Assembly (NCBI GenBank): GCA_029339505.1
Contig: JAQISU010000245.1
Coordinates: 682,001 to 746,000, forward strand
Length of the DNA stretch: 64,000 nt
Origin: Unio delphinus
Lineage: Eukaryota > Mollusca > Bivalvia > Unionida > Unionidae
Direction: 5' to 3'
In this document: one piece after another, positions 50,359 through 64,000 of the stretch
How positions within the stretch are numbered: the first letter of the stretch is position 1
Layout of the letters: the number at the start of each line of letters is the position of its first letter
The notes under the pieces: generated by a model
What the model was told of the DNA's origin: nothing
Database searches by the model: none
The model's input: the letters and a program-made list of their open reading frames with translations, nothing else
Position numbers and translations under genes: made by a program

Positions 50359-51721
50359 AGTTTTATGCTAAAAAGTATCACTCAGTTATTTAATTCTTCA
50401 GTATTATAATACTTATGGAACTTTCCTTTGGCTTTTATACCTTTTTATTAAGATTTGGGGGTGATGAATCACCTGTGTTGATAGTTTAAATAGTTTTAGA
50501 ATGTCAGCATCTCTGGAGGCCTCATTGGGTGAGTCAAAGTCACAGAAGGACAATGACCTCTTATCATTGTGACCTGTCATGTGGCACACTTATTGGTTTG
50601 GTGTGAATGATAGGAATCAGGGATGCGCTGTATCTTATTTCTGTGAATGTCAGCAAGAAAAGAAATGAAATTTTGAAATTTAAAACATTTAAAATTTGTC
50701 TTATAGCCAGTGAGAGATGGAAAACTAGGTGTCATGTAATTTGATACCCTATGATGTCATACTTGCTGATGTCAGCATGTTTGTGTTTATTTTGTGTAGC
50801 ATGCATGCTATAGAAAGATAACACGAAGATACAAAGCCGGAATCTAATTTTTTTAATAACAAGAATAATGCACTAATAAGTACAATACAACACTTCAACA
50901 TGTAATGCGGATGCAATTTTGCTATGTACAGTAGTATCACATAAAATGCAATTGCACTATTATTCATGCACCAGCATGGCCAGGTCTTTCTTACAATTAT
51001 ACTGTAATATCAATGAGTAAAATGCAACTTTTTCAAAAAAATTAAAATCTGGTTACAGGACACACGGTACTAATTATACGGAAGAGCTGTGAACCAGTCT
51101 AAAAATGGGTGAAGAAATAATAGAGTATATACAGCTTTGGTGGTCCATAATTGGTTAATGATGAAAATTAAAATTTTAGTAAAAATATTTTTTGAGAGCT
51201 TATCCTATCTGTAATTTTAAAAAAATATAGACAAAATTCTATTGATGCAATTGAAGTAAATTTAGAGGCTTCACCTATTAGTACTCAATAATGAAAGTAG
51301 CACCTGATTCATTTGGTGCAGAATCAATAACATGTGCTTCCTGCCAATTTATGTCAACAACATGCCGCGGGTCCTATGTTTTTCTACATTTAAAAACTTA
51401 CATCAAGGTTAGTTGTGCATGGAAAAATATAGGTCTGACCATCAGCACCCAGAAATGTTAAGTTATTGAATTTTGAATATGACAGTGTTTCCATATGTTT
51501 ACCATTGGAGTTGAATTAGTACCGTGTTTCCTATACAGGGCCTATACCACAACATGAGCCTGATGTTTCTATGGTTACCACGTGCATCCAGGGTATGATT
51601 TTGATGGTTTTTAGATATGACAATCATAATGGAGTCTTTCTTTCATGATTTGCATGTGATTTTGGGGAAAAAATCTATACAAAACACAGATGGGAAGGGT
51701 TGTATAAACTGGATGGGGGCA

Positions 51722-53297
51722 TTAATTCTTTTCTTCTTGATGTTTCTCATAAAGCTTGTAAAGAAATGCCCTTTTCTCTGATTATTTTCTCTTATATGCT
51801 GTACTTGCTGTATGTATTTTATTTCTCCTATATATATATCTTGCTTGCTTTTCAGATGTTGTGCCACAGAACTGCAAGCTGAAATCGGACAACCGATAGA
51901 TTGACACAGCTTAACCAGAGATTCTCCAGGTCCATGGTTGCAGTTATGGACAGCACTATGAACCCTGCCATGGAAGTTTCTCTTAAAGGTTATATTCTTT
52001 GGTAAGTTGTGTTTTATCCTTCAATTTTATATGTTGAGTCACATTGAAGATCAATTATATTTGTCTTTTTTCCTGTCATAGAATTAAACTCCTTCACATA
52101 TTTCCTATGTTCTGCCATGTCTCTCATGTTGCTGCATTCAATTTTCTGACAAACAGTATTGGAACTTTTCTGCATCCCTTTTGTTGAGGGAGCAGGGACA
52201 TTCGCACTTAAAAGAATAGTTCTAAACCCTTCATTTCCAACAGAAGTCTCTGAAAGTCCTATCTGTATTGCATTATTTACACAGTCAGGTTTTCTTCCAC
52301 AATCTTTCCTTGGCATTTCTTGATACAGTTCAAACATTCTTTAAGTGTAACGGCATGATGAACATATTGCTCTCTCTCGCCACACCAGACCTCTTTTCTC
52401 TTCATGTTTCAAGTCCCATGACAGAAACCCCTGACATTCAGGGTGTAGGCACTGGTGCTCTTGAAAAACAGTATTCCACATCTCAGCATTTTTTTCTGCA
52501 TGAACCAATCGATATGTGTTTTTCTCATCAGACCTGTTGATTTAAATAGATAAAACAAGTTTCATGTTAGAAATGTAGTTTCAGATTTGAAACAAAATCT
52601 ATTTATAAATGCAACATTGCTCTGCACATACTATCAAGTGATAGTACAGAATCATTTAGCTGTAAATTAGAGCTTGCTACTTGGTATGCCAAATCAATGT
52701 ATATTACCTCCCCTTTGACTAGAATTGAGTGACTGAAGGTTTGATTTATTTCTCTTTTTTTAAATAATGTATGTACTTTATTGAGCTTTATATTGAAAAG
52801 TAAGTAATTTAAGAGTACCTGTAGTGGAAAGTAGCCATCATAATGATTTTGAGACTTTTTCTAAACTTATTATGAGTTTGGGGTAAATATTGGTATAGTT
52901 TTATGCATTAGACAACTTTAATATGCAATTCAATTCTATTACTTAAATTTACCAAGAAGTTTATGCAGTGATAAGTTATATAAGTGTCTGAATATTGAAT
53001 AGAAACATGGACTTACCCTGGCATTGCAATGTTTTCCACATATTGCTCCACCTCCAGCTTACTTCTTGGCTTGGGTCGCAGCAGTTTGTATATGGGCTTT
53101 TCATCGTCATCTTCAATGTCAGCATTATATGAACTTTTTATAGCTTTTTCAAATTTGTCTCTTGTTGTCCTTATGTAATAGACCTCAAGTGGCTTTGTCT
53201 TTTGGGTTGATGTACATTTTTTCCCCTTGTTGTGGGGAACATTACCAGGCTTGAAGAAATGACTTTGTCTATTCTTTGCTTTCTTATCCTTTCCCAT
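51722..53297 (-). pseudogene. Family-2 transposase remnant, unit 6
   Basis: Same structure and defects as unit 1. Its downstream edge carries the AAACTAAAATC variant near 53,977, as unit 4 does. Confidence 0.9.
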
Positions 53298-54660
53298 AGT
53301 TTTATGCTAAAAAGTATCACTCAGTTATTTAATTCTTCAGTATTATAATACTTATGGAACTTTCCTTTGGCTTTTATACCTTTTTATTAAGATTTGGGGG
53401 TGATGAATCACCTGTGTTGATAGTTTAAATAGTTTTAGAATGTCAGCATCTCTGGAGGCCTCATTGGGTGAGTCAAAGTCACAGAAGGACAATGACCTCT
53501 TATCATTGTGACCTGTCATGTGGCACACTTATTGGTTTGGTGTGAATGATAGGAATCAGGGATGCGCTGTATCTTATTTCTGTGAATGTCAGCAAGAAAA
53601 GAAATGAAATTTTGAAATTTAAAACATTTAAAATTTGTCTTATAGCCAGTGAGAGATGGAAAACTAGGTGTCATGTAATTTGATACCCTATGATGTCATA
53701 CTTGCTGATGTCAGCATGTTTGTGTTTATTTTGTGTAGCATGCATGCTATAGAAAGATAACACGAAGATACAAAGCCGGAATCTAATTTTTTTAATAACA
53801 AGAATAATGCACTAATAAGTACAATACAACACTTCAACATGTAATGCGGATGCAATTTTGCTATGTACAGTAGTATCACATAAAATGCAATTGCACTATT
53901 ATTCATGCACCAGCATGGCCAGGTCTTTCTTACAATTATACTGTAATATCAATGAGTAAAATGCAACTTTTTCAAAAAAACTAAAATCTGGTTACAGGAC
54001 ACACGGTACTAATTATACGGAAGAGCTGTGAACCAGTCTAAAAATGGGTGAAGAAATAATAGAGTATATGCAGCTTTGTTGGTCCATAATTGGTTAATGA
54101 TGAAAATTAAAATTTTAGTAAAAATATTTTTTGAGAGCTTATCCTATCTGTAATTTTAAAAAAATATAGACAAAATTCTATTGATGCAATTAAAGTAAAT
54201 TTAGAGGCTTCACCTATTAGTACTAAATAATGAAAGTAGCACCTGATTCATTTGGTGCAGAATCAATAACATGTGCTTCCTGCCAATTTATGTCAACAAC
54301 ATGCCGCGGGTCCTATGTTTTTCTACATTTAAAAACTTACATCAAGGTTAGTTGTGCATGGAAAAATATAGGTCTGACCATCAGCACCCAGAAATGTTAA
54401 GTTATTGAATTTTGAATATGACAGTGTTTCCATATGTTTACCATTGGAGTTGAATTAGTACCGTGTTTCCTATACAGGGCCTATACCACAACATGAGCCT
54501 GATGTTTCTATGGTTACCACGTGCATCCAGGGTATGATTTTGATGGTTTTTAGATATGACAATCATAATGGAGTCTTTCTTTCATGATTTGCATGTGATT
54601 TTGGGGAAAAAATCTATACAAAACACAGATGGGAAGGGTTGTATAAACTGGATGGGGGCA

Positions 54661-56236
54661 TTAATTCTTTTCTTCTTGATGTTTCTCATAAAGCTTGTAA
54701 AGAAATGCCCTTTTCTCTGATTATTTTCTCTTATATGCTGTATTTGCTGTATGTATTTTATTTCTCCTATATATATATCTTGCTTGCTTTTCAGATGTTG
54801 TGCCACAGAACTGCAAGCTGAAATCGGACAACCGATAGATTGACACAGCTTAACCAGAGATTCTCCAGGTCCATGGTTGCAGTTATGGACAGCACTATGA
54901 ACCCTGCCATGGAAGTTTCTCTTAAAGGTTATATTCTTTGGTAAGTTGTGTTTTATCCTTCAATTTTATATGTTGAGTCACATTGAAGATCAATTATATT
55001 TGTCTTTTTTCCTGTCATAGAATTAAACTCCTTCACATATTTCCTATGTTCTGCCATGTCTCTCATGTTGCTGCATTCAATTTTCTGACAAACAGTATTG
55101 GAACTTTTCTGCATCCCTTTTGTTGAGGGAGCAGGGACATTCGCACTTAAAAGAATAGTTCTAAACCCTTCATTTCCAACAGAAGTCTCTGAAAGTCCTA
55201 TCTGTATTGCATTATTTACACAGTCAGGTTTTCTTCCACAATCTTTCCTTGGCATTTCTTGATACAGTTCAAACATTCTTTAAGTGTAACGGCATGATGA
55301 ACATATTGCTCTCTCTCGCCACACCAGACCTCTTTTCTCTTCATGTTTCAAGTCCCATGACAGAAACCCCTGACATTCAGGGTGTAGGCACTGGTGCTCT
55401 TGAAAAACAGTATTCCACATCTCAGCATTTTTTTCTGCATGAACCAATCGATATGTGTTTTTCTCATCAGACCTGTTGATTTAAATAGATAAAACAAGTT
55501 TCATGTTAGAAATGTAGTTTCAGATTTGAAACAAAATCTATTTATAAATGCAACATTGCTCTGCACATACTATCAAGTGATAGTACAGAATCATTTAGCT
55601 GTAAATTAGAGCTTGCTACTTGGTATGCCAAATCAATGTATATTACCTCCCCTTTGACTAGAATTGAGTGACTGAAGGTTTGATTTATTTCTCTTTTTTT
55701 AAATAATGTATGTACTTTATTGAGCTTTATATTGAAAAGTAAGTAATTTAAGAGTACCTGTAGTGGAAAGTAGCCATCATAATGATTTTGAGACTTTTTC
55801 TAAACTTATTATGAGTTTGAGGTAAATATTGGTATAGTTTTATGCATTAGACAACTTTAATATGCAATTCAATTCTATTACTTAAATTTACCAAGAAGTT
55901 TATGCAGTGATAAGTTATATAAGTGTCTGAATATTGAATAGAAACATGGACTTACCCTGGCATTGCAATGTTTTCCACATATTGCTCCACCTCCAGCTTA
56001 CTTCTTGGCTTGGGTCGCAGCAGTTTGTATATGGGCTTTTCATCGTCATCTTCAATGTCAGCATTATATGAACTTTTTATAGCTTTTTCAAATTTGTCTC
56101 TTGTTGTCCTTATGTAATAGACCTCAAGTGGCTTTGTCTTTTGGGTTGATGTACATTTTTTCCCCTTGTTGTGGGGAACATTACCAGGCTTGAAGAAATG
56201 ACTTTGTCTATTCTTTGCTTTCTTATCCTTTCCCAT
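54661..56236 (-). pseudogene. Family-2 transposase remnant, unit 7
   Basis: Same structure and defects as unit 1. It carries the unit-5 variant set at matching offsets, and GAGTTTGAGGTAAA near 55,813, as in units 8 and 9. Confidence 0.9.
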
Positions 56237-57599
56237 AGTTTTATGCTAAAAAGTATCACTCAGTTATTTAATTCTTCAGTATTATAATACTTATGGAACT
56301 TTCCTTTGGCTTTTATACCTTTTTATTAAGATTTGGGGGTGATGAATCACCTGTGTTGATAGTTTAAATAGTTTTAGAATGTCAGCATCTCTGGAGGCCT
56401 CATTGGGTGAGTCAAAGTCACAGAAGGACAATGACCTCTTATCATTGTGACCTGTCATGTGGCACACTTATTGGTTTGGTGTGAATGATAGGAATCAGGG
56501 ATGCGCTGTATCTTATTTCTGTGAATGTCAGCAAGAAAAGAAATGAAATTTTGAAATTTAAAACATTTAAAATTTGTCTTATAGCCAGTGAGAGATGGAA
56601 AACTAGGTGTCATGTAATTTGATACCCTATGATGTCATACTTGCTGATGTCAGCATGTTTGTGTTTATTTTGTGTAGCATGCATGCTATAGAAAGATAAC
56701 ACGAAGATACAAAGCCGGAATCTAATTTTTTTAATAACAAGAATAATGCACTAATAAGTACAATACAACACTTCAACATGTAATGCGGATGCAATTTTGC
56801 TATGTACAGTAGTATCACATAAAATGCAATTGCACTATTATTCATGCACCAGCATGGCCAGGTCTTTCTTACAATTATACTGTAATATCAATGAGTAAAA
56901 TGCAACTTTTTCAAAAAAATTAAAATCTGGTTACAGGACACACGGTACTAATTATACGGAAGAGCTGTGAACCAGTCTAAAAATGGGTGAAGAAATAATA
57001 GAGTATATACAGCTTTGGTGGTCCATAATTGGTTAATGATGAAAATTAAAATTTTAGTAAAAATATTTTTTGAGAGCTTATCCTATCTGTAATTTTAAAA
57101 AAATATAGACAAAATTCTATTGATGCAATTGAAGTAAATTTAGAGGCTTCACCTATTAGTACTCAATAATGAAAGTAGCACCTGATTAATTTGGTGCAGA
57201 ATCAATAACATGTGCTTCCTGCCAATTTATGTCAACAACATGCCGCGGGTCCTATGTTTTTCTACATTTAAAAACTTACATCAAGGTTAGTTGTGCATGG
57301 AAAAATATAGGTCTGACCATCAGCACCCAGAAATGTTAAGTTATTGAATTTTGAATATGACAGTGTTTCCATATGTTTACCATTGGAGTTGAATTAGTAC
57401 CGTGTTTCCTATACAGGGCCTATACCACAACATGAGCCTGATGTTTCTATGGTTACCACGTGCATCCAGGGTATGATTTTGATGGTTTTTAGATATGACA
57501 ATCATAATGGAGTCTTTCTTTCATGATTTGCATGTGATTTTGGGGAAAAAATCTATACAAAACACAGATGGGAAGGGTTGTATAAACTGGATGGGGGCA

Positions 57600-59175
57600 T
57601 TAATTCTTTTCTTCTTGATGTTTCTCATAAAGCTTGTAAAGAAATGCCCTTTTCTCTGATTATTTTCTCTTATATGCTGTACTTGCTGTATGTATTTTAT
57701 TTCTCCTATATATATATCTTGCTTGCTTTTCAGATGTTGTGCCACAGAACTGCAAGCTGAAATCGGACAACCGATAGATTGACACAGCTTAACCAGAGAT
57801 TCTCCAGGTCCATGGTTGCAGTTATGGACAGCACTATGAACCCTGCCATGGAAGTTTCTCTTAAAGGTTATATTCTTTGGTAAGTTGTGTTTTATCCTTC
57901 AATTTTATATGTTGAGTCACATTGAAGATCAATTATATTTGTCTTTTTTCCTGTCATAGAATTAAACTCCTTCACATATTTCCTATGTTCTGCCATGTCT
58001 CTCATGTTGCTGCATTCAATTTTCTGACAAACAGTATTGGAACTTTTCTGCATCCCTTTTGTTGAGGGAGCAGGGACATTCGCACTTAAAAGAATAGTTC
58101 TAAACCCTTCATTTCCAACAGAAGTCTCTGAAAGTCCTATCTGTATTGCATTATTTACACAGTCAGGTTTTCTTCCACAATCTTTCCTTGGCATTTCTTG
58201 ATACAGTTCAAACATTCTTTAAGTGTAACGGCATGATGAACATATTGCTCTCTCTCGCCACACCAGACCTCTTTTCTCTTCATGTTTCAAGTCCCATGAC
58301 AGAAACCCCTGACATTCAGGGTGTAGGCACTGGTGCTCTTGAAAAACAGTATTCCACATCTCAGCATTTTTTTCTGCATGAACCAATCGATATGTGTTTT
58401 TCTCATCAGACCTGTTGATTTAAATAGATAAAACAAGTTTCATGTTAGAAATGTAGTTTCAGATTTGAAACAAAATCTATTTATAAATGCAACATTGCTC
58501 TGCACATACTATCAAGTGATAGTACAGAATCATTTAGCTGTAAATTAGAGCTTGCTACTTGGTATGCCAAATCAATGTATATTACCTCCCCTTTGACTAG
58601 AATTGAGTGACTGAAGGTTTGATTTATTTCTCTTTTTTTAAATAATGTATGTACTTTATTGAGCTTTATATTGAAAAGTAAGTAATTTAAGAGTACCTGT
58701 AGTGGAAAGTAGCCATCATAATGATTTTGAGACTTTTTCTAAACTTATTATGAGTTTGAGGTAAATATTGGTATAGTTTTATGCATTAGACAACTTTAAT
58801 ATGCAATTCAATTCTATTACTTAAATTTACCAAGAAGTTTATGCAGTGATAAGTTATATAAGTGTCTGAATATTGAATAGAAACATGGACTTACCCTGGC
58901 ATTGCAATGTTTTCCACATATTGCTCCACCTCCAGCTTACTTCTTGGCTTGGGTCGCAGCAGTTTGTATATGGGCTTTTCATCGTCATCTTCAATGTCAG
59001 CATTATATGAACTTTTTATAGCTTTTTCAAATTTGTCTCTTGTTGTCCTTATGTAATAGACCTCAAGTGGCTTTGTCTTTTGGGTTGATGTACATTTTTT
59101 CCCCTTGTTGTGGGGAACATTACCAGGCTTGAAGAAATGACTTTGTCTATTCTTTGCTTTCTTATCCTTTCCCAT
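57600..59175 (-). pseudogene. Family-2 transposase remnant, unit 8
   Basis: Same structure and defects as unit 1. Private variants seen: GATTAATTTGG near 57,184 and CAATTACACTATT near 59,765. Confidence 0.9.
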
Positions 59176-60538
59176 AGTTTTATGCTAAAAAGTATCACTC
59201 AGTTATTTAATTCTTCAGTATTATAATACTTATGGAACTTTCCTTTGGCTTTTATACCTTTTTATTAAGATTTGGGGGTGATGAATCACCTGTGTTGATA
59301 GTTTAAATAGTTTTAGAATGTCAGCATCTCTGGAGGCCTCATTGGGTGAGTCAAAGTCACAGAAGGACAATGACCTCTTATCATTGTGACCTGTCATGTG
59401 GCACACTTATTGGTTTGGTGTGAATGATAGGAATCAGGGATGCGCTGTATCTTATTTCTGTGAATGTCAGCAAGAAAAGAAATGAAATTTTGAAATTTAA
59501 AACATTTAAAATTTGTCTTATAGCCAGTGAGAGATGGAAAACTAGGTGTCATGTAATTTGATACCCTATGATGTCATACTTGCTGATGTCAGCATGTTTG
59601 TGTTTATTTTGTGTAGCATGCATGCTATAGAAAGATAACACGAAGATACAAAGCCGGAATCTAATTTTTTTAATAACAAGAATAATGCACTAATAAGTAC
59701 AATACAACACTTCAACATGTAATGCGGATGCAATTTTGCTATGTACAGTAGTATCACATAAAATGCAATTACACTATTATTCATGCACCAGCATGGCCAG
59801 GTCTTTCTTACAATTATACTGTAATATCAATGAGTAAAATGCAACTTTTTCAAAAAAATTAAAATCTGGTTACAGGACACACGGTACTAATTATACGGAA
59901 GAGCTGTGAACCAGTCTAAAAATGGGTGAAGAAATAATAGAGTATATACAGCTTTGGTGGTCCATAATTGGTTAATGATGAAAATTAAAATTTTAGTAAA
60001 AATATTTTTTGAGAGCTTATCCTATCTGTAATTTTAAAAAAATATAGACAAAATTCTATTGATGCAATTGAAGTAAATTTAGAGGCTTCACCTATTAGTA
60101 CTCAATAATGAAAGTAGCACCTGATTCATTTGGTGCAGAATCAATAACATGTGCTTCCTGCCAATTTATGTCAACAACATGCCGCGGGTCCTATGTTTTT
60201 CTACATTTAAAAACTTACATCAAGGTTAGTTGTGCATGGAAAAATATAGGTCTGACCATCAGCACCCAGAAATGTTAAGTTATTGAATTTTGAATATGAC
60301 AGTGTTTCCATATGTTTACCATTGGAGTTGAATTAGTACCGTGTTTCCTATACAGGGCCTATACCACAACATGAGCCTGATGTTTCTATGGTTACCACGT
60401 GCATCCAGGGTATGATTTTGATGGTTTTTAGATATGACAATCATAATGGAGTCTTTCTTTCATGATTTGCATGTGATTTTGGGGAAAAAATCTATACAAA
60501 ACACAGATGGGAAGGGTTGTATAAACTGGATGGGGGCA

Positions 60539-62114
60539 TTAATTCTTTTCTTCTTGATGTTTCTCATAAAGCTTGTAAAGAAATGCCCTTTTCTCTGATT
60601 ATTTTCTCTTATATGCTGTACTTGCTGTATGTATTTTATTTCTCCTATATATATATCTTGCTTGCTTTTCAGATGTTGTGCCACAGAACTGCAAGCTGAA
60701 ATCGGACAACCGATAGATTGACACAGCTTAACCAGAGATTCTCCAGGTCCATGGTTGCAGTTATGGACAGCACTATGAACCCTGCCATGGAAGTTTCTCT
60801 TAAAGGTTATATTCTTTGGTAAGTTGTGTTTTATCCTTCAATTTTATATGTTGAGTCACATTGAAGATCAATTATATTTGTCTTTTTTCCTGTCATAGAA
60901 TTAAACTCCTTCACATATTTCCTATGTTCTGCCATGTCTCTCATGTTGCTGCATTCAATTTTCTGACAAACAGTATTGGAACTTTTCTGCATCCCTTTTG
61001 TTGAGGGAGCAGGGACATTCGCACTTAAAAGAATAGTTCTAAACCCTTCATTTCCAACAGAAGTCTCTGAAAGTCCTATCTGTATTGCATTATTTACACA
61101 GTCAGGTTTTCTTCCACAATCTTTCCTTGGCATTTCTTGATACAGTTCAAACATTCTTTAAGTGTAACGGCATGATGAACATATTGCTCTCTCTCGCCAC
61201 ACCAGACCTCTTTTCTCTTCATGTTTCAAGTCCCATGACAGAAACCCCTGACATTCAGGGTGTAGGCACTGGTGCTCTTGAAAAACAGTATTCCACATCT
61301 CAGCATTTTTTTCTGCATGAACCAATCGATATGTGTTTTTCTCATCAGACCTGTTGATTTAAATAGATAAAACAAGTTTCATGTTAGAAATGTAGTTTCA
61401 GATTTGAAACAAAATCTATTTATAAATGCAACATTGCTCTGCACATACTATCAAGTGATAGTACAGAATCATTTAGCTGTAAATTAGAGCTTGCTACTTG
61501 GTATGCCAAATCAATGTATATTACCTCCCCTTTGACTAGAATTGAGTGACTGAAGGTTTGATTTATTTCTCTTTTTTTAAATAATGTATGTACTTTATTG
61601 AGCTTTATATTGAAAAGTAAGTAATTTAAGAGTACCTGTAGTGGAAAGTAGCCATCATAATGATTTTGAGACTTTTTCTAAACTTATTATGAGTTTGAGG
61701 TAAATATTGGTATAGTTTTATGCATTAGACAACTTTAATATGCAATTCAATTCTATTACTTAAATTTACCAAGAAGTTTATGCAGTGATAAGTTATATAA
61801 GTGTCTGAATATTGAATAGAAACATGGACTTACCCTGGCATTGCAATGTTTTCCACATATTGCTCCACCTCCAGCTTACTTCTTGGCTTGGGTCGCAGCA
61901 GTTTGTATATGGGCTTTTCATCGTCATCTTCAATGTCAGCATTATATGAACTTTTTATAGCTTTTTCAAATTTGTCTCTTGTTGTCCTTATGTAATAGAC
62001 CTCAAGTGGCTTTGTCTTTTGGGTTGATGTACATTTTTTCCCCTTGTTGTGGGGAACATTACCAGGCTTGAAGAAATGACTTTGTCTATTCTTTGCTTTC
62101 TTATCCTTTCCCAT
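60539..62114 (-). pseudogene. Family-2 transposase remnant, unit 9
   Basis: Same structure and defects as unit 1. No private variant was noticed by eye. Confidence 0.9.
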
Positions 62115-63477
62115 AGTTTTATGCTAAAAAGTATCACTCAGTTATTTAATTCTTCAGTATTATAATACTTATGGAACTTTCCTTTGGCTTTTATACCTTT
62201 TTATTAAGATTTGGGGGTGATGAATCACCTGTGTTGATAGTTTAAATAGTTTTAGAATGTCAGCATCTCTGGAGGCCTCATTGGGTGAGTCAAAGTCACA
62301 GAAGGACAATGACCTCTTATCATTGTGACCTGTCATGTGGCACACTTATTGGTTTGGTGTGAATGATAGGAATCAGGGATGCGCTGTATCTTATTTCTGT
62401 GAATGTCAGCAAGAAAAGAAATGAAATTTTGAAATTTAAAACATTTAAAATTTGTCTTATAGCCAGTGAGAGATGGAAAACTAGGTGTCATGTAATTTGA
62501 TACCCTATGATGTCATACTTGCTGATGTCAGCATGTTTGTGTTTATTTTGTGTAGCATGCATGCTATAGAAAGATAACACGAAGATACAAAGCCGGAATC
62601 TAATTTTTTTAATAACAAGAATAATGCACTAATAAGTACAATACAACACTTCAACATGTAATGCGGATGCAATTTTGCTATGTACAGTAGTATCACATAA
62701 AATGCAATTGCACTATTATTCATGCACCAGCATGGCCAGGTCTTTCTTACAATTATACTGTAATATCAATGAGTAAAATGCAACTTTTTCAAAAAAATTA
62801 AAATCTGGTTACAGGACACACGGTACTAATTATACGGAAGAGCTGTGAACCAGTCTAAAAATGGGTGAAGAAATAATAGAGTATATACAGCTTTGGTGGT
62901 CCATAATTGGTTAATGATGAAAATTAAAATTTTAGTAAAAATATTTTTTGAGAGCTTATCCTATCTGTAATTTTAAAAAAATATAGACAAAATTCTATTG
63001 ATGCAATTGAAGTAAATTTAGAGGCTTCACCTATTAGTACTCAATAATGAAAGTAGCACCTGATTCATTTGGTGCAGAATCAATAACATGTGCTTCCTGC
63101 CAATTTATGTCAACAACATGCCGCGGGTCCTATGTTTTTCTACATTTAAAAACTTACATCAAGGTTAGTTGTGCATGGAAAAATATAGGTCTGACCATCA
63201 GCACCCAGAAATGTTAAGTTATTGAATTTTGAATATGACAGTGTTTCCATATGTTTACCATTGGAGTTGAATTAGTACCGTGTTTCCTATACAGGGCCTA
63301 TACCACAACATGAGCCTGATGTTTCTATGGTTACCACGTGCATCCAGGGTATGATTTTGATGGTTTTTAGATATGACAATCATAATGGAGTCTTTCTTTC
63401 ATGATTTGCATGTGATTTTGGGGAAAAAATCTATACAAAACACAGATGGGAAGGGTTGTATAAACTGGATGGGGGCA

Positions 63478-64000
63478 TTAATTCTTTTCTTCTTGATGTT
63501 TCTCATAAAGCTTGTAAAGAAATGCCCTTTTCTCTGATTATTTTCTCTTATATGCTGTACTTGCTGTATGTATTTTATTTCTCCTATATATATATCTTGC
63601 TTGCTTTTCAGATGTTGTGCCACAGAACTGCAAGCTGAAATCGGACAACCGATAGATTGACACAGCTTAACCAGAGATTCTCCAGGTCCATGGTTGCAGT
63701 TATGGACAGCACTATGAACCCTGCCATGGAAGTTTCTCTTAAAGGTTATATTCTTTGGTAAGTTGTGTTTTATCCTTCAATTTTATATGTTGAGTCACAT
63801 TGAAGATCAATTATATTTGTCTTTTTTCCTGTCATAGAATTAAACTCCTTCACATATTTCCTTTGTTCTGCCATGTCTCTCATGTTGCTGCATTCAATTT
63901 TCTGACAAACAGTATTGGAACTTTTCTGCATCCCTTTTGTTGAGGGAGCAGGGACATTCGCACTTAAAAGAATAGTTCTAAACCCTTCATTTCCAACAGA
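63478..64000 (-). pseudogene. Family-2 transposase remnant, unit 10 (cut by window end)
   Basis: Only the 3' part of exon 2 is in the window. A private variant, TTCCTTTGTTCTGCC, lies near 63,860. The array therefore continues past 64,000. Confidence 0.85.

Larger units (their letters stand above)
36364..64000. repeat. Family-2 tandem array, 2,939-bp units, at least 9.4 copies
   Basis: Units start (GGACACACGG) at 36,364, 39,302, 42,241, 45,180, 48,119, 51,058, 53,997, 56,936, 59,875 and 62,814; the last is cut by the window end. Copies differ by only a few bases. Each unit holds a 438-bp spacer and a 2.5-kb internally deleted transposon. No nuclease gene is present. The array is satellite-like in organisation. 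Confidence 0.97.

Noticed and set aside
36364..64000. Assembly duplication as the explanation of the 2,939-bp array
   Set aside because: Not excluded, but units carry private and block-shared variants, which fits real tandem copies better than a repeated contig.

Overview
This window looks like animal nuclear DNA, most likely from a lophotrochozoan such as a mollusc. The base composition is AT-rich, genes are split by long GT-AG introns, and there are LINE, tRNA-derived SINE, hAT and pogo fragments. The Mutator-like transposases are of a type I associate with mollusc genomes. No bacterial operon, rRNA, CRISPR or virus was found. The organism assignment is an inference.

Region 1 (1-22,000) is ordinary host DNA carrying one recognisable host gene on the minus strand. 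Four exons, whose splice sites and phases agree, run from a signal-peptide exon (18,087-18,144) through an Ig-like exon (17,014-17,331) and a Cys-rich exon (13,777-13,907) to a further exon (3,044-3,233). The protein continues beyond what I can see. Its long introns hold an inactive 5'-truncated LINE with a 13-bp target duplication, a degraded hAT transposon with a SINE nested in it, a pogo-like remnant, a degenerate satellite of about 130 bp, minisatellites and a TA/TG microsatellite. Upstream of the gene lie a second LINE fragment and a 1.1-kb terminal-inverted-repeat element.

Region 2 (24,391-36,302) is a tandem array of three near-identical copies (period about 4.15 kb) of a Mutator-like DNA transposon, called family 1 here. 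Two copies are bounded by matching inverted ends (AATT-GGTACCGT...). They carry two convergent genes: a 129-aa His-Cys-box endonuclease with the I-PpoI metal-ligand and active-site spacing, and a spliced transposase of about 665 aa. The first copy lacks the nuclease, the second has a nonsense mutation in its transposase, and the third is intact.

Region 3 (36,364-64,000, running off the end) is a satellite-like array of nine full units and one partial unit, 2,939 bp each, of a related element (family 2). It shares the terminal motif and the exon layout, but its transposase has an in-frame stop and has lost about 280 residues including most of the catalytic core. It has no nuclease gene.

The most noteworthy system is the pairing of a Mutator-like transposase with an I-PpoI-like nuclease in one terminal-inverted-repeat element. 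It comes with AATT-flanked single-end scars that look like excision footprints, and with large tandem amplification. Whether the nuclease drives transposition or the tandem growth is inference only.
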